From NCBI RefSeq assembly GCF_003287955.1, contig NZ_QMKP01000013.1, positions 1 through 64,000 on the forward strand: a DNA stretch of 64,000 nucleotides, in the 5' to 3' direction. Position numbers and translations under genes: made by a program. The first letter of the stretch is position 1. Each line of letters begins with the position of its first letter. This document shows positions 35,832-46,397 of this stretch, in pieces. The notes beneath the pieces are model-generated. The model did no database searches and was not told the DNA's origin. It saw nothing but the letters and a program-made list of their open reading frames with translations. This DNA is from Arthrobacter sp. AQ5-06. GTDB taxonomy: Bacteria; Actinomycetota; Actinomycetes; Actinomycetales; Micrococcaceae.

Positions 35832-36590
35832 ATGGCAACGATTGACCTGAACAGCGACGTCGGCGAGTCCTTCGGACGCTGGAGCCTCGGCGATGACCTG
35901 GCGATGTTCGGCTCGGTTTCGAGCGCGAACGTGGCCTGCGGATTCCACGCCGGCGATCCCAGCGTCATCCGCAAAACCTGCCGCGACGCGGTTGCTGCCG
36001 GCGTGGTCATCGGTGCCCACGTCGGCTACCGGGACCTTGCCGGTTTCGGTCGCCGCTTCCTGGACATCAGCCCCACAGAATTGGCCGACGACGTGGTGTA
36101 CCAGATTGGTGCCCTGCAGGCTCTGGCCGCGGCTGAGGGAGCCCGGGTCCGGTTCGTGAAGCCGCACGGCGGGCTCTACAACGCCATCGTGACGCACACC
36201 GCGCAGGCCCAGGCCGTCGTCGACGCCGTGAAATCGGTTGACCCCGACCTTCCGATCCTCGGCCTCCCGGGTTCGGAAGTCCTGCGGCTTGCAGAAAAAG
36301 CCGGTCTTCGGACAGTTTCCGAAGCGTTCGCGGACCGGGCGTACAACCCGGACGGCACGCTCGTCTCGCGCTCCCAACCCGGCGCAGTCCTTGAGAATCC
36401 CGAACTGGTGGCGGAACATGTCCTTCGGATGGCCACTGAATCAGCGGTCCGCGCAATCGACGGTTCCATCCTCAAAATCCGCGCAGAAAGCATCTGCGTG
36501 CATGGTGACTCACCGGCGGCTGTCGCACTGGCAACTGCCGTGAAGTCCGCTCTCGGCGACGCCGGTGTCAGCATCGGCTCGTTCCTCTAG
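35832..36590 (+). CDS. pxpA: 5-oxoprolinase subunit A (LamB/YcsF family)
   Basis: A 252-residue YcsF-fold protein, part of the bacterial ATP-dependent 5-oxoprolinase PxpABC that opens 5-oxoproline to glutamate. Signature segments are [47 protein letters not shown] and [15 protein letters not shown] 35832 follows GGGGAT and avoids the six-residue upstream extension. First gene of the cluster pxpA, MHS permease, pxpBC, biotin carboxylase. Confidence 0.94.
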   Translation: MATIDLNSDVGESFGRWSLGDDLAMFGSVSSANVACGFHAGDPSVIRKTCRDAVAAGVVIGAHVGYRDLAGFGRRFLDISPTELADDVVYQIGALQALAAAEGARVRFVKPHGGLYNAIVTHTAQAQAVVDAVKSVDPDLPILGLPGSEVLRLAEKAGLRTVSEAFADRAYNPDGTLVSRSQPGAVLENPELVAEHVLRMATESAVRAIDGSILKIRAESICVHGDSPAAVALATAVKSALGDAGVSIGSFL

Positions 36591-36650
36591 CCCCATCCCA
36601 TGGCGGCCCACAGGGCTCCCGCACCATCCCTCATCCCCCCGGAGGAAACC

Positions 36651-38000
36651 ATGACCAGCACAAATAAGGCAGCAAAGGCCGCGGCAAGGAAGCCGCCGCC
36701 CGGTGCGCTCAAGGCGTACGTCGCCAGCCTCACCGGCACCTCGCTGGAGTACTACGACTTCGCTATCTACTCGGTGGCGTCAGCCCTCGTCTTCCCCAAG
36801 ATCTTCTTCCCCTCGAACGATGAATTCGTGGGGCTCCTCCTGTCCTTCTCCGCGTTCGCCGTGGGCTACCTCGCCCGCCCGATCGGCGGCATAATCTTCG
36901 GCCGCCTCGGCGACAAGGTCGGCCGCAAGTACGTTCTCGTCTTCACCCTGGTGCTGATCGGCGTCGCCACCGTCCTCATCGGTGCGCTGCCTGACTACTC
37001 CGTGATCGGGATCTGGGCCCCCATCATCCTGGTGCTCCTGCGCCTGGGCCAGGGCATCGGCGTCGGCGGCGAATGGGGCGGCGCTGTGCTGCTGTCCAGC
37101 GAGTTCGGCGATCCCAAGAAGCGCGGTTTCTGGTCTTCGGCGGCCCAGATCGGCCCGCCCGCCGGCAACCTCATGGCCAACGGCGTCCTGGCGATCCTCG
37201 CCGCCTCCCTCAGCACTGAAGCATTCCTCTCGTGGGGCTGGCGCGTGGCGTTCCTGGCCTCGGCTCTGCTCGTGGTCTTCGGCCTGATCATCCGCCTCAA
37301 GCTTGAGGAAACCCCGGTGTTCAAGGCCATCGCGGCCCACGGCGACCAGCCGAAGGCACCCATCAAGGAAGTCTTTACCACGCAGCCCCGCGCGCTGATC
37401 TCCGCCGCACTGTCCCGCGTCTGCCCGGACGTCCTTTACGCGCTCTTCACAGTTTTTGTGGCCGTCTACGCCACCAAGGAACTGGGCATGACAACCGGCA
37501 ATGTGCTGGCCGCCATCCTGATCGGCTCCGCGTTCCAGCTCTTCCTGATCCCGGCCGCCGGAGCCCTGACCGACCGGTTCAACCGCCGCATGGTGTACGG
37601 CATTGCGGCCGCTGCGACGGCAGCCTGGATCCCGGTATTCTTCCTGATCATCCAGGCCCGGTCCGAGGTCATGCTGATCATCGGCGTTGTGGTGGGCCTG
37701 GCCCTGCACGCCTTTATGTACGGACCGCAGGCCGCCTACATCACCGAGCAGTTCCCGGCCCGCCTGCGCTACGCCGGCAGCTCCCTGGCCTACACCCTGG
37801 CGGGTGTGATCGGTGGTGCCGTGGCGCCCCTGATCTTCACCGCCCTCTACGCGGCCTCCGGCACCTGGTACCTGATCGCCGGTTACCTGCTGCTGGCGTC
37901 CATCGTCACCATCGTGGGCCTGGCCATCGGCCGGAACCCGCAGCCGGAAGAGGACCTCCGCCTGCTGCACAACGACGGCCCCCAGGAGAGCCACGCCTGA
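36651..38000 (+). CDS. MFS transporter, metabolite:H+ symporter (MHS) type
   Basis: A 449-residue 12-helix carrier. SLEYYDFAIYSVASALVF in helix 1, GRLGDKVGRKYV in loop 2-3 and GEWGGAVLL in helix 5 are the MHS (KgtP/ProP/ShiA-like) signatures. GGAGGAAACC precedes the ATG at 36651. Being inside the pxp cluster, it likely imports 5-oxoproline or another amide/carboxylate feeding the pathway. Confidence 0.93.
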   Translation: MTSTNKAAKAAARKPPPGALKAYVASLTGTSLEYYDFAIYSVASALVFPKIFFPSNDEFVGLLLSFSAFAVGYLARPIGGIIFGRLGDKVGRKYVLVFTLVLIGVATVLIGALPDYSVIGIWAPIILVLLRLGQGIGVGGEWGGAVLLSSEFGDPKKRGFWSSAAQIGPPAGNLMANGVLAILAASLSTEAFLSWGWRVAFLASALLVVFGLIIRLKLEETPVFKAIAAHGDQPKAPIKEVFTTQPRALISAALSRVCPDVLYALFTVFVAVYATKELGMTTGNVLAAILIGSAFQLFLIPAAGALTDRFNRRMVYGIAAAATAAWIPVFFLIIQARSEVMLIIGVVVGLALHAFMYGPQAAYITEQFPARLRYAGSSLAYTLAGVIGGAVAPLIFTALYAASGTWYLIAGYLLLASIVTIVGLAIGRNPQPEEDLRLLHNDGPQESHA

Positions 38001-38019
38001 GCGGCGCGGCCTGATCCCC

Positions 38020-39720
38020 ATGGAAACAGTCAGCAAGCCCGCTGCCGCGGCCCGGGTGCTCGCCGTCAGGCCGGTAGGTACGACGGCGGTGCTCGCCGAA
38101 CTCTCCGGGCTCCACGACGTCCTGGCCCTGCAGGCCCTCCTGCTGGAGCAGCCGCTGCCCGGCCAAGTGGACGTCCTGGCCGCCGCCGAAACCGTGATGG
38201 TCAAGGCGGATTCGCCCGCTGCGGCGCGCAGGATGGCGGCCCGGCTGCTGGAGATGGACCTGACGGTCCGGTCCCACGCCGAAGGCAAGCTGGTGCTTAT
38301 CGAGACCGTGTACGACGGCGACGACCTCGCCGAAGTGGGCCGGCTCACCGGGCTGGGCGTTGACGGAGTCATCGCGGCCCACACCGGGCAGGTCTGGACG
38401 GTTGCGTTCGGTGGCTTCGCGCCGGGGTTCAGCTACATGGTGGGGGCGAACCAGGTGCTGGAAGTTCCGCGCCGAAGTTCGCCCCGGACGGCCGTCCCCG
38501 CAGGTTCCGTGGCCCTGGCCGGAAATTATTCGGCCGTGTACCCGCGGAAGTCCCCGGGTGGCTGGCAGCTGATCGGCCGCACCGCGGCCCCCATGTGGGA
38601 CCTCGGCCGGGAGCAGCCTGCCCTGGCCGCGCCAGGTGACCGCGTGCAGTTCCGTGCAGTGCGCGAGCTCATTGAAGTCGCACAGCCGCAGGCCGGGGCG
38701 GCGGCTTCAGAAGCATCCGCAGCCCAGGAACCGGACGTCCGGTCCGGCCTGCGGATCCTGTCGCCTGGACTCCAGAGCCTGATCCAGGACCTCGGCCGCC
38801 CCGGTCACGCCGGGCTCGGGGTGTCATCAGCCGGGGCACTGGACCGCTCCTCCCTGCGCCGCGCCAACCGGATCGTGGGCAACGACCCGTCGGCCGCCGT
38901 CGTCGAATCCGTTGCCGGCGGGCTGCGCGTGCAGGCCGTGGGGGACCAGGTGCTGGCTGTGGCCGGCGCGCCGTCGGCACTGACTGTAGTGACGCCGTCG
39001 GACGTTCCCGACTCAGACGCTCCGGACGTCGAAGGTGACCAGTCAGAGCGGGTGCGCGAGGTGCCCATGGCCACGGCGTTTGCCCTGCTCGACGGGGAGA
39101 TCTTGACCATCGGAGCGCCCGAACTCGGCTTCCGCAGCTACCTGGCCATCCGCGGCGGGGCGGCGGCGGATGCGGTGCTGGGGAGCCGGTCCACGGACAC
39201 CATGTCCGGGATCGGGCCTGCACCGCTGGCTGCCGGGCAGCTGCTGGGCGCCGGCGCCGCCACGTCCTCCAACGTGGTGGGTAACCCCGAACTGCAGCCC
39301 GAGTTTCCGGATACCGGCGTCACGGTGCTGGACATCGTTCCTGGACCCCGCGATGACTGGTTCGACGCCGCCGCGCTGGAATCGCTCTGCGCCCAGGAGT
39401 GGGCGGTGACGCCCCGCTCCAACCGCGTGGGCATGCGCCTGGACGGCGAGCCGCTGCGGCGGAGCCGGGACGGGGAGCTGCCCAGCGAGGGAACCATGGC
39501 CGGCGCACTGCAGATCCCGCCGGAAGGGCAGCCCGTGCTCTTCCTGGCCGACCACCCCATCACCGGCGGCTACCCCGTGGTCGCCGTGGTGGTGGACCAC
39601 CAGCTGGACCTGGCCGCCCAGATTCCCATCGGCGGGTTCATCCGGTTCCGCTGGGCTCCCGGCTACGGGCTGCCCACCAGCCTTACCGATTCTTCCCCCG
39701 AGATTTCCCAGACAAAGTGA
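38020..39720 (+). CDS. pxpB: 5-oxoprolinase subunits B and C fused (KipI-KipA domains)
   Basis: A 566-residue fusion. Residues about 12-215 are the KipI/PxpB domain ([35 protein letters not shown]). Residues about 245-550 are the KipA/PxpC domain ([28 protein letters not shown] stretch, [26 protein letters not shown]). Together with PxpA they make 5-oxoprolinase. The same two domains form the carboxyltransferase part of urea carboxylase, which matters because a biotin carboxylase gene follows 7 bases later. The fused form is common in actinobacteria. Confidence 0.93.
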   Translation: METVSKPAAAARVLAVRPVGTTAVLAELSGLHDVLALQALLLEQPLPGQVDVLAAAETVMVKADSPAAARRMAARLLEMDLTVRSHAEGKLVLIETVYDGDDLAEVGRLTGLGVDGVIAAHTGQVWTVAFGGFAPGFSYMVGANQVLEVPRRSSPRTAVPAGSVALAGNYSAVYPRKSPGGWQLIGRTAAPMWDLGREQPALAAPGDRVQFRAVRELIEVAQPQAGAAASEASAAQEPDVRSGLRILSPGLQSLIQDLGRPGHAGLGVSSAGALDRSSLRRANRIVGNDPSAAVVESVAGGLRVQAVGDQVLAVAGAPSALTVVTPSDVPDSDAPDVEGDQSERVREVPMATAFALLDGEILTIGAPELGFRSYLAIRGGAAADAVLGSRSTDTMSGIGPAPLAAGQLLGAGAATSSNVVGNPELQPEFPDTGVTVLDIVPGPRDDWFDAAALESLCAQEWAVTPRSNRVGMRLDGEPLRRSRDGELPSEGTMAGALQIPPEGQPVLFLADHPITGGYPVVAVVVDHQLDLAAQIPIGGFIRFRWAPGYGLPTSLTDSSPEISQTK

Positions 39721-39727
39721 GCAACTG

Positions 39728-41503
39728 ATGCGCAAGGTCCTGATCGCCAACCGCGGAGAAATCGCCGTCCGCATCGCCCGCGCCTGCGAGGACGCCGGAC
39801 TGGAGTCCGTGGCGGTGTATGCGGACGTCGATGCCGACGCCATGCACGTGGGCGCCGCCACCGAGGCGTACAGCCTGGGCGGCAACGCGCCGTCGGAAAC
39901 CTACCTCGATATCCCCAACCTGCTGCGCGTGGCCGCGGAGTCCGGGGCGGACGCGGTGCACCCGGGATACGGCTTCCTGTCCGAGAACGCCGGGTTTGCC
40001 CAGGCGGTCCTGGATGCCGGCCTGACCTGGATCGGGCCCACGCCGGAGGCCATCCGTCAGCTGGGCAACAAGATCACGGCGCGCGAGATCGCCGTCCGCG
40101 CCGGCGCCCCTTTGGTGGCCGGCAGCGACGGTCTGGTGGGTTCGGCTGCGGAGGTCCGCGAGTTCGCCGAGGAGCACGGCCTGCCGATCGCCATCAAGGC
40201 GGCCTTCGGTGGCGGCGGGCGCGGGCTGAAAGTGGTCCGCGAGATGGACCAGATCGAGGAATCCTTCGATTCTGCGGTGCGTGAAGCGGTGGTGGCCTTC
40301 GGCCGCGGCGAATGCTTTGTGGAGCGGTACCTGGACCGGCCCCGGCATGTAGAGGCCCAGGTCCTGGCGGACCAGCACGGCAACGTCGTGGTGGTGGGGA
40401 CGCGCGACTGCTCGCTGCAGCGCCGGCACCAGAAACTGGTGGAAGAGGCCCCCGCCCCATTCCTGACTGAACAGCAGACCCAACAGATTTACGACGCCGC
40501 CAAGGCAGTGTGCCGCGAAGCCTCCTATTCCGGGGCCGGGACGGTGGAGTTCCTGGTGGCCGCCGACGGCACCGTCGCGTTCCTCGAGGTGAACACGCGC
40601 CTGCAGGTGGAGCACCCCATCACCGAGGAGACCACCGGCGTCGACCTCGTCCAGGAGCAACTGCGCATTGCCGCCGGAGAGCCGCTGCACTTCACCGCCG
40701 ATCCCACGCCGCGCGGCCACTCCTTCGAGTTCCGGCTCAACGCCGAAGACGTGGGCCGGGGATTCCTGCCGTCGCCCGGAACCATTGCCACGTTCAGCGG
40801 CCCGACGGGTCCGGGCATCCGGCTCGACTCCGGGGTCCGCTCCGGCTCCGTTGTGGCGCCGCAGTTCGATTCCCTGCTGGCCAAGCTGATCGTCACGGGC
40901 GCCGACCGGCAGCAGGCGCTCCGCCGTGCCCGCCGCGCCCTCGCGGAAATGGAAATCACCGGCGTGGCCACCGTCCTGCCGTTCCACCGGGCCGTGGTCC
41001 AGGCGCCGGACTTCACGTCCGAGACCGCGCTCGGCATCCACACCCGCTGGATCGAGACGGACTTCGCGGAATCCATCGCGGCGGATCCGGAGTTCGGCAC
41101 GTCCGTCCCGGACGGTGAGCGGCGCACCATTACTGTCGACGTCGACGGCCGGCGCCTCGCCGTCGGCCTTCCCGCTGACCTGCTGGATGGCTGGGCGCGC
41201 TCCGGTGCGGGCGTTCCCGCGGGGCTTTCCCTGGTCGGGGCTGGTTTGGATGGCGCGGCCAACGGCGGTGCTGCGGCAGGCACCGCTGATCCCGGCGAGT
41301 TGCGGGCCGACATGGCCGGGACTGTGGTGAAGTGGCTCGTGGAGCCGGGCGCCGAAGTGTCCGCGGGAGACGCCGTCGTCGTTCTTGAGGCGATGAAGAT
41401 GGAGACCCAGGTGGCCGCCCACCGCGCCGGTACGCTGACCGGGATCCGCGCAGAAGCCGGCGGCGTTGTGAACACCGGGGCCGTGCTGGCGCTGATCGGC
41501 TGA
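39728..41503 (+). CDS. biotin carboxylase with C-terminal biotin carrier domain
   Basis: A 591-residue two-domain protein. Residues 1-445 are the biotin carboxylase ([30 protein letters not shown], the Gly-rich ATP loop [32 protein letters not shown]). A linker leads to a biotinyl domain (about 522-591) with the biotinylation motif EAMKM, Lys557. No acyl-CoA carboxyltransferase (AccD) gene is beside it. The adjacent KipI-KipA protein could serve as the carboxyltransferase. It may also be an AccA-type acyl-CoA carboxylase subunit using a distant AccD. Confidence 0.92.
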   Translation: MRKVLIANRGEIAVRIARACEDAGLESVAVYADVDADAMHVGAATEAYSLGGNAPSETYLDIPNLLRVAAESGADAVHPGYGFLSENAGFAQAVLDAGLTWIGPTPEAIRQLGNKITAREIAVRAGAPLVAGSDGLVGSAAEVREFAEEHGLPIAIKAAFGGGGRGLKVVREMDQIEESFDSAVREAVVAFGRGECFVERYLDRPRHVEAQVLADQHGNVVVVGTRDCSLQRRHQKLVEEAPAPFLTEQQTQQIYDAAKAVCREASYSGAGTVEFLVAADGTVAFLEVNTRLQVEHPITEETTGVDLVQEQLRIAAGEPLHFTADPTPRGHSFEFRLNAEDVGRGFLPSPGTIATFSGPTGPGIRLDSGVRSGSVVAPQFDSLLAKLIVTGADRQQALRRARRALAEMEITGVATVLPFHRAVVQAPDFTSETALGIHTRWIETDFAESIAADPEFGTSVPDGERRTITVDVDGRRLAVGLPADLLDGWARSGAGVPAGLSLVGAGLDGAANGGAAAGTADPGELRADMAGTVVKWLVEPGAEVSAGDAVVVLEAMKMETQVAAHRAGTLTGIRAEAGGVVNTGAVLALIG

Positions 41504-41520
41504 CACTTCACGCTCTGAGA

Positions 41521-41940
41521 CCCGTTCTATACGACGACGTCCACGTCGGCCCGAACGCCGTCCCGGCGCTGGCCAGGGAGGGCTACGACTGGCGCACGGT
41601 CTCGCTCGAGGACACCTGGGAGTCCTCGACCTGGCCCGGATCCCTTCCGCTGGCCAGGAAGCATTGGCGGATGGGCATTGACGAGATCAGCGCATCGCTG
41701 GTGAAGTCCATCTACTTACCGCAAGGCGAAGCGCTTCATCCCCGAGCTCACCATGTCGGATTTGGCGGCCAAGTCGGCCGGCGGCGTCCGGGCGCAGGCG
41801 TGGGGCCGTGACGGTTCGCTGCTCGACGACTTCGCCGTCGCGGGTCGGGCCGGTGACACTGCTGCGGAATGCGCAGTCGCCGGCCGCCACCTCTTCCATG
41901 TCCATCGCGGACTACGTGATCGATCACTATGTGCAAGTGC
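41521..41940 (+). pseudogene. relic of L-2-hydroxyglutarate oxidase (LhgO), 3' part
   Basis: Three frame-shifted blocks in order match the C-terminal third of LhgO: VGPNAVPALAREGYDW then ARKHWRMGIDEISASL (41521-41713); YRKAKRFIPELTMSDL then GGVRAQAWGRDGSLLDDF (41714-41840); TLLRNAQSPAATSSMSIADY (41850-41930). The frame changes near 41712 and 41845 and the 5' two-thirds are missing. The rest of the 661-base gap to ureA (41941-42164) holds no gene and must include the urease promoter. Confidence 0.7.
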
Positions 41941-42131
41941 CCCAGATGAAACACACTCTCGCCGTACTAACGCCCGCGGCGCAGCCTGGATCCGCCTCAT
42001 CTTGGGGTATGCGGAGAATACGATTCGACGGCGTTGATTGGGGGTATCGCGTGGTCGGACTCTGATAGTCTTCAGTCATCCACGGGCCTCCCGGTCGCCT
42101 CTTTGGCCGGTTGTAGATAACGAGTGGGAGC

Positions 42132-42147
42132 TCGCGATTTATCGCGA
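42132..42147. promoter_or_regulatory. palindrome in the urease leader
   Basis: TCGCGAT, two bases, then ATCGCGA, located 17 bases before the ureA ATG and just upstream of its GGGAGG site. It could be an operator or a short mRNA hairpin near the ribosome site. Confidence 0.45.
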
Positions 42148-42164
42148 ATGATTGGGAGGCTTTT

Positions 42165-42467
42165 ATGCATCTGACGCCACGCGAAAACGAAAAACTGATG
42201 ATCGTGGTTGCTGCCGATCTTGCACGACGGCGGCAGAAACGCGGACTTAAGCTCAACCATCCGGAATCCGTCGCGATTCTTACGTATGAGCTGGTCGAGG
42301 GTGCCCGCGACGGACGCCGGGTCGCGGACCTCATGAGCTATGGCACCACCATCCTGACCAGGGAAGATGTCATGGAAGGTGTCGCCGACATGATCCACGA
42401 CGTCCAGGTAGAAGCGACGTTCCCGGACGGCACCAAGCTCGTCACCGTGCACAACCCCATTCGCTAG
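42165..42467 (+). CDS. ureA: urease subunit gamma
   Basis: A 100-residue structural subunit of the nickel urease that hydrolyses urea to ammonia and carbamate. It begins [20 protein letters not shown] and contains [21 protein letters not shown] in its usual place. GGGAGG precedes the ATG. It is the first gene of ureABCEFGD with ureB 15 bases later. Confidence 0.97.
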   Translation: MHLTPRENEKLMIVVAADLARRRQKRGLKLNHPESVAILTYELVEGARDGRRVADLMSYGTTILTREDVMEGVADMIHDVQVEATFPDGTKLVTVHNPIR

Positions 42468-42482
42468 GCGAAGGAGAACCCC

Positions 42483-42830
42483 ATGAAACCCGGCGAATAC
42501 ATCCTCCGTCCGGAGCCCGTCACGTGCAATGCAGGCCTTATTCCCCGCGCCCTCGCCGTGATCAACCGCGGTGACCGCCCCATTCAGGTGGGGTCGCACT
42601 ATCATTTCTTCGAGGTGAACGATGCCCTCGACTTCGACCGGGACGCGGCCCACGGCTTCCGGCTGGACATCCCGGCAGGCACCGCGGTGCGCTTCGAGCC
42701 CGGTGATGCCAAGACGGTCAACCTGCTCGCCTTCTCGGGCGACCGTGCGGTCTACGGGTTCCGGAACCGCATCAACGGCCCGCTCGAGCCGAGCCGCGGC
42801 CTGATCTACCTGCAGGACGACACCAAATGA
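42483..42830 (+). CDS. ureB: urease subunit beta
   Basis: A 115-residue structural subunit with the conserved [21 protein letters not shown] and [17 protein letters not shown] segments and a C-terminal FRNRINGPL. The gene stop overlaps the ureC start as ATGA, as is normal for translationally coupled urease subunits. AAGGAGAA precedes its start. Confidence 0.97.
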   Translation: MKPGEYILRPEPVTCNAGLIPRALAVINRGDRPIQVGSHYHFFEVNDALDFDRDAAHGFRLDIPAGTAVRFEPGDAKTVNLLAFSGDRAVYGFRNRINGPLEPSRGLIYLQDDTK

Positions 42831-44539
42831 GTTTCGAGCTGAGCCGCAAACAGTACTCGGACCTCTACGGCCCCACCACGGGCGACGCCGTTCGCCTGGC
42901 CGACACGGATCTGTTCCTCGAGATTGAGCACGACCACACCAACTACGGTGAAGAGGTGGTGTTTGGCGGCGGCAAGGTCATCCGTGACGGCATGGGCCAG
43001 AACGGGCAGCTGGTCCGGGACGACGACATTCCCGACACTGTGATCACGAACGTGATCGTGCTTGACTACACCGGCATCTACAAAGCCGATGTGGCCTTAC
43101 GGGACGGGCACATCTTCAAAATCGGCAAGGCCGGAAACCCCCAGATTTCCCGGGGCGTGACCATCACCATCGGCGTCGCCACCGACATCATCGCGGGCGA
43201 GGGCAAGATCCTCACTGCGGGCGGCATAGATACGCACGTGCACTTCGTGAGTCCCGATCAGGTGCCGGTGGCCCTGGCCTCGGGGATCACCACCTTGATC
43301 GGTGGCGGGACCGGACCGAGCGACGCGACTAAGGCCACCACCGTTACGCCGGGCGCCTGGCACATTTCGCGCATGCTTCAGGCGGTGGAGAACCTGCCCA
43401 TCAACGTTGGCTTGCTCGGCAAAGGCCACGCCAGCGCAATCGAGCCGCTCGCGGAACAGATCCGTGCCGGCGCCATCGGGCTGAAGGTGCACGAGGACTG
43501 GGGCGCCACCACGTCCTCGATCGACATGTCCTTGCGCGTTGCTGACGAGTATGACGTGCAGGTGGCCATCCACTCCGACACATTAAACGAGTGCGGCTTC
43601 GTCGAAGACACCATCCGGGCCATCGGCGGCCGCGTCATCCACACGTTCCATACCGAAGGCGCCGGCGGCGGGCACGCTCCGGACATCATCAAAATAGCGG
43701 CGCTGCCCAACGTCCTGCCGGCGTCGACCAATCCCACCCTGCCGTACACGGTCAACACCATCGATGAACACCTCGACATGCTGATGGTCTGCCACCACCT
43801 GAGCCCGGACATCCCTGAAGATGTGGCCTTCGCCGATTCGCGGATCCGCAAGGAGACCATCGCAGCGGAGGACGTGCTGCATGACATGGGCATCTTCTCC
43901 ATCACCAGCTCCGATTCCCAGGCCATGGGCCGGGTCGGCGAGGTGGTCCTGCGAACCTGGCAGGTAGCGGACGCCATGAAGCGCCAACGCGGAAAGCTCG
44001 ACGGCGATCCCGAGGTGGGAGACAACTTCCGGCTCAAACGCTACGTGGCCAAATACACGATCAACCCGGCGATCGCCCACGGCATCGCGGACTCGATCGG
44101 AAGCATCGAGGAAGGCAAATTCGCCGACCTCGTGCTCTGGGACCCGATGTTCTTCGGCGTCAAGCCCGAACTCGTGCTCAAAGGCGGGCAGGCCGTCATG
44201 AGCGTTATGGGAGATCCCAACGCCTCGATCCCAACCCCGCAGCCACGCCTCCTGCGAGGCAACTTCGGGGCGCTCGGCACCGCGGTACACGCCTCGTCGA
44301 TCACCTTCCTTTCCCAGGCCGCCATCGCTGCCGGAGTTCCGGAACAGCTGGGCCTTCGCCGCGTGATCCGGCCGGTGAGCGGGATCCGTACCCTCACCAA
44401 AGCAGATATGAAACACAACGGCGAGACGCCGGATATCGGCGTCGACCCGGAAACCTACTCGGTGACGGTCGACGGCGAGCAAATCACAGCGGAGCCCTCT
44501 ACGGTGCTGCCCATGGCGCAGCGCTACTTCCTCTTTTAG
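42827..44539 (+). CDS. ureC: urease subunit alpha (catalytic)
   Basis: A 570-residue amidohydrolase subunit carrying the dinuclear nickel site. The bridging carbamylated Lys is Lys220 in [11 protein letters not shown]; the HVH nickel ligands are in [12 protein letters not shown]; the flap His region is [20 protein letters not shown]. Length equals typical bacterial UreC. All active-site segments appear intact, so an active enzyme is expected. Confidence 0.98.
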   Translation: MSFELSRKQYSDLYGPTTGDAVRLADTDLFLEIEHDHTNYGEEVVFGGGKVIRDGMGQNGQLVRDDDIPDTVITNVIVLDYTGIYKADVALRDGHIFKIGKAGNPQISRGVTITIGVATDIIAGEGKILTAGGIDTHVHFVSPDQVPVALASGITTLIGGGTGPSDATKATTVTPGAWHISRMLQAVENLPINVGLLGKGHASAIEPLAEQIRAGAIGLKVHEDWGATTSSIDMSLRVADEYDVQVAIHSDTLNECGFVEDTIRAIGGRVIHTFHTEGAGGGHAPDIIKIAALPNVLPASTNPTLPYTVNTIDEHLDMLMVCHHLSPDIPEDVAFADSRIRKETIAAEDVLHDMGIFSITSSDSQAMGRVGEVVLRTWQVADAMKRQRGKLDGDPEVGDNFRLKRYVAKYTINPAIAHGIADSIGSIEEGKFADLVLWDPMFFGVKPELVLKGGQAVMSVMGDPNASIPTPQPRLLRGNFGALGTAVHASSITFLSQAAIAAGVPEQLGLRRVIRPVSGIRTLTKADMKHNGETPDIGVDPETYSVTVDGEQITAEPSTVLPMAQRYFLF

Positions 44540-44563
44540 ACACATATCCCCAAGGGGGCATAC

Positions 44564-45049
44564 ATGATCATCGACCACATCATCGCCAACCGGCACGATC
44601 TCCCCGACGACGAGCTGGCTGGCCTTCACGAGGAACAGGTGCTCCTGCCGAGCGCGGAACTCGTCAAGAAAGTCCAGCGGGTGACCACAGACCACGGCCG
44701 TGACCTGGGTATCCGGCTCAGCGCTTCCTCGGGCCCGGTGCGGGACCTCCGCGACGGCGACATCCTGTTCCGCGACAACAAGACGGTCATCGTGGTGACT
44801 GCCCTGGCAACTGATGTTCTGGTTATCGCTGCGCGCAGTACCCATGAAATGGGAGTCGTGGCGCACAACCTCGGCAACCGGCACATGCAGGCGCAGTTTT
44901 TCGACGCCGATAGCGAATACGCGGCCGAGGTGATGGTGGTGCAGTACGACCACACGATCGAGGACTACCTGATCCACGTTGGCGTACCGTACTCGCGCCA
45001 GGAGCGCGTGGTGCCCGTGCCGTTCCGCCACGCTGAGCACACCCACTAA
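44564..45049 (+). CDS. ureE: urease accessory protein UreE
   Basis: A 161-residue nickel chaperone handing nickel to the UreDFG-apourease complex. The C-terminal half includes the conserved AHNLGNRHMQAQF with the nickel-binding His, and ends in HAEHTH, a short His tail rather than the long poly-His of Klebsiella. It lies 24 bases after ureC. Confidence 0.95.
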   Translation: MIIDHIIANRHDLPDDELAGLHEEQVLLPSAELVKKVQRVTTDHGRDLGIRLSASSGPVRDLRDGDILFRDNKTVIVVTALATDVLVIAARSTHEMGVVAHNLGNRHMQAQFFDADSEYAAEVMVVQYDHTIEDYLIHVGVPYSRQERVVPVPFRHAEHTH

Positions 45050-45053
45050 CCGC

Positions 45054-45740
45054 GTGAACGAGCCGCCGTCGTACCTGCTGCCGCTGTTGCAGCTCTCTGA
45101 CTCCGCGCTCCCTACCGGCGGGTTCAGCCATTCCTTCGGAATGGAGACGTTCCTGGAACGTGGACTCATCGACGGCGAAGCGAACTTCGCCAGCTGGTTG
45201 AGCCAGTTTGTGAGCATCCAACTGACCTACAGCGACGGGTTCGCCCTGCGCCTGGCGTTCGAGGCGTTTTCGGTGGACGAAATTGCGAGGGTCGACCGGA
45301 TGGTATCCGCGGCGGCGCTGCCCCGTGAGGTCCGCGAGGCGGGGACCAAGATGGGCGCACGGATGCTGGCCATCGCCGGGACGGTGGCGCCAGGTGCCCG
45401 ACTCTCGGGCTACGCGGCTGACGTGGCATCGGGGCGTTGCGCCGGGCATCCGGCTGTCGCGTTCGGCGTTGCTGGCCGGCAGCTGGGCGTCCCGCTGGAG
45501 GAATTGCTCGCGAGCTACCTCTTCACGGCGGTCACGTCGCTGACCCAAAACGCCATCCGTGCCATCCCCATCGGGCAGGACGCCGGGCAGCGTGTACTTC
45601 TGGGAACGCATCCCAAGATCATGGATGCCGTCCGCCGCATCCAGGCACTCGAATCCGACGACTTCGGCATCACGGCCCCGGGCCTCGAAATCGCCCAGAT
45701 GCGCCACGAACGCCAGCGCGTCCGCATGTTTATGTCTTAG
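45054..45740 (+). CDS. ureF: urease accessory protein UreF
   Basis: A 228-residue helical GTPase-activating partner of UreG. Family segments are LLQLSDSALPTGGFSHSFGME and TQNAIRAIPIGQDAGQRVL. The frame extends upstream through ureE; the GTG at 45054, 4 bases after the ureE stop, gives the normal family N-terminus. ureG follows after 42 bases. Confidence 0.95.
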   Translation: MNEPPSYLLPLLQLSDSALPTGGFSHSFGMETFLERGLIDGEANFASWLSQFVSIQLTYSDGFALRLAFEAFSVDEIARVDRMVSAAALPREVREAGTKMGARMLAIAGTVAPGARLSGYAADVASGRCAGHPAVAFGVAGRQLGVPLEELLASYLFTAVTSLTQNAIRAIPIGQDAGQRVLLGTHPKIMDAVRRIQALESDDFGITAPGLEIAQMRHERQRVRMFMS

Positions 45741-45782
45741 CAGTCCGCGGTTCGCCGCACCCAATACGTAGCGAGGAGCACC

Positions 45783-46397
45783 ATGGAACTCATCAAAATC
45801 GGCGTCGGCGGTCCCGTCGGCGCAGGCAAGACCCAGCTCGTGGAACGCCTGACCCGCCACCTCAGCGGCGAGATCTCGATGGCCGCGATCACCAACGACA
45901 TCTACACCATCGAGGACGCCAAGATCCTCGCGGCCAACGGCATCCTTCCGCTCGACCGCATCATCGGAATCGAAACCGGCGGCTGCCCGCACACGGCGAT
46001 CAGGGAGGACACGTCGATGAATTCGGCTGCTGTGGAGGAACTGCGCCTGCGCCACCCCGGCCTCGAAGTCGTCTTCATTGAAAGTGGGGGAGATAACCTC
46101 TCGGCCACGTTCAGCCCGGAGCTCGTGGACTTCTCGATCTACATCATCGACGTGGCGCAGGGCGAGAAGATCCCGCGCAAGGCCGGCCAGGGAATGATCA
46201 AGTCCGACTTCTTCATCATCAACAAAAAGGACCTTGCCCCGTATGTGGGTGCTGACCTCTCCGTGATGGAGGCGGACACTCTCGAGTTTCGTGGCAACAA
46301 GCCCTACTGCTTCACGAACCTCAAAACCGACGAAGGCCTGGAGCACGTCATCAACTGGATCAGGCGCGACGTGCTCATGCTTGACCTCCGCCAGTGA
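45783..46397 (+). CDS. ureG: urease accessory protein UreG (GTPase)
   Basis: A 204-residue SIMIBI GTPase driving nickel insertion. The P-loop GGPVGAGKT is at 9-17, the nickel-binding Cys-Pro-His is in [24 protein letters not shown] forms switch II, and [10 protein letters not shown] is the guanine-specificity region. The stop overlaps the ureD GTG start by 4 bases. Confidence 0.97.
   Translation: MELIKIGVGGPVGAGKTQLVERLTRHLSGEISMAAITNDIYTIEDAKILAANGILPLDRIIGIETGGCPHTAIREDTSMNSAAVEELRLRHPGLEVVFIESGGDNLSATFSPELVDFSIYIIDVAQGEKIPRKAGQGMIKSDFFIINKKDLAPYVGADLSVMEADTLEFRGNKPYCFTNLKTDEGLEHVINWIRRDVLMLDLRQ

Noticed and set aside
36780..38384. 534-codon open frame antisense to the MHS permease and pxpBC
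   Set aside because: Translation is dominated by Asp, Gly, Gln and His from reversed hydrophobic codons, the usual mirror of a membrane protein.
39683..41506. 607-codon open frame antisense to the biotin carboxylase
   Set aside because: Shadow of a gene with intact carboxylase and biotin motifs.
42057..42068. A -10 box for the urease promoter (TGATAG)
   Set aside because: The nearest -35-like TTGATT at 42034 is 23 bases away, too far for a normal promoter, so I did not annotate it.
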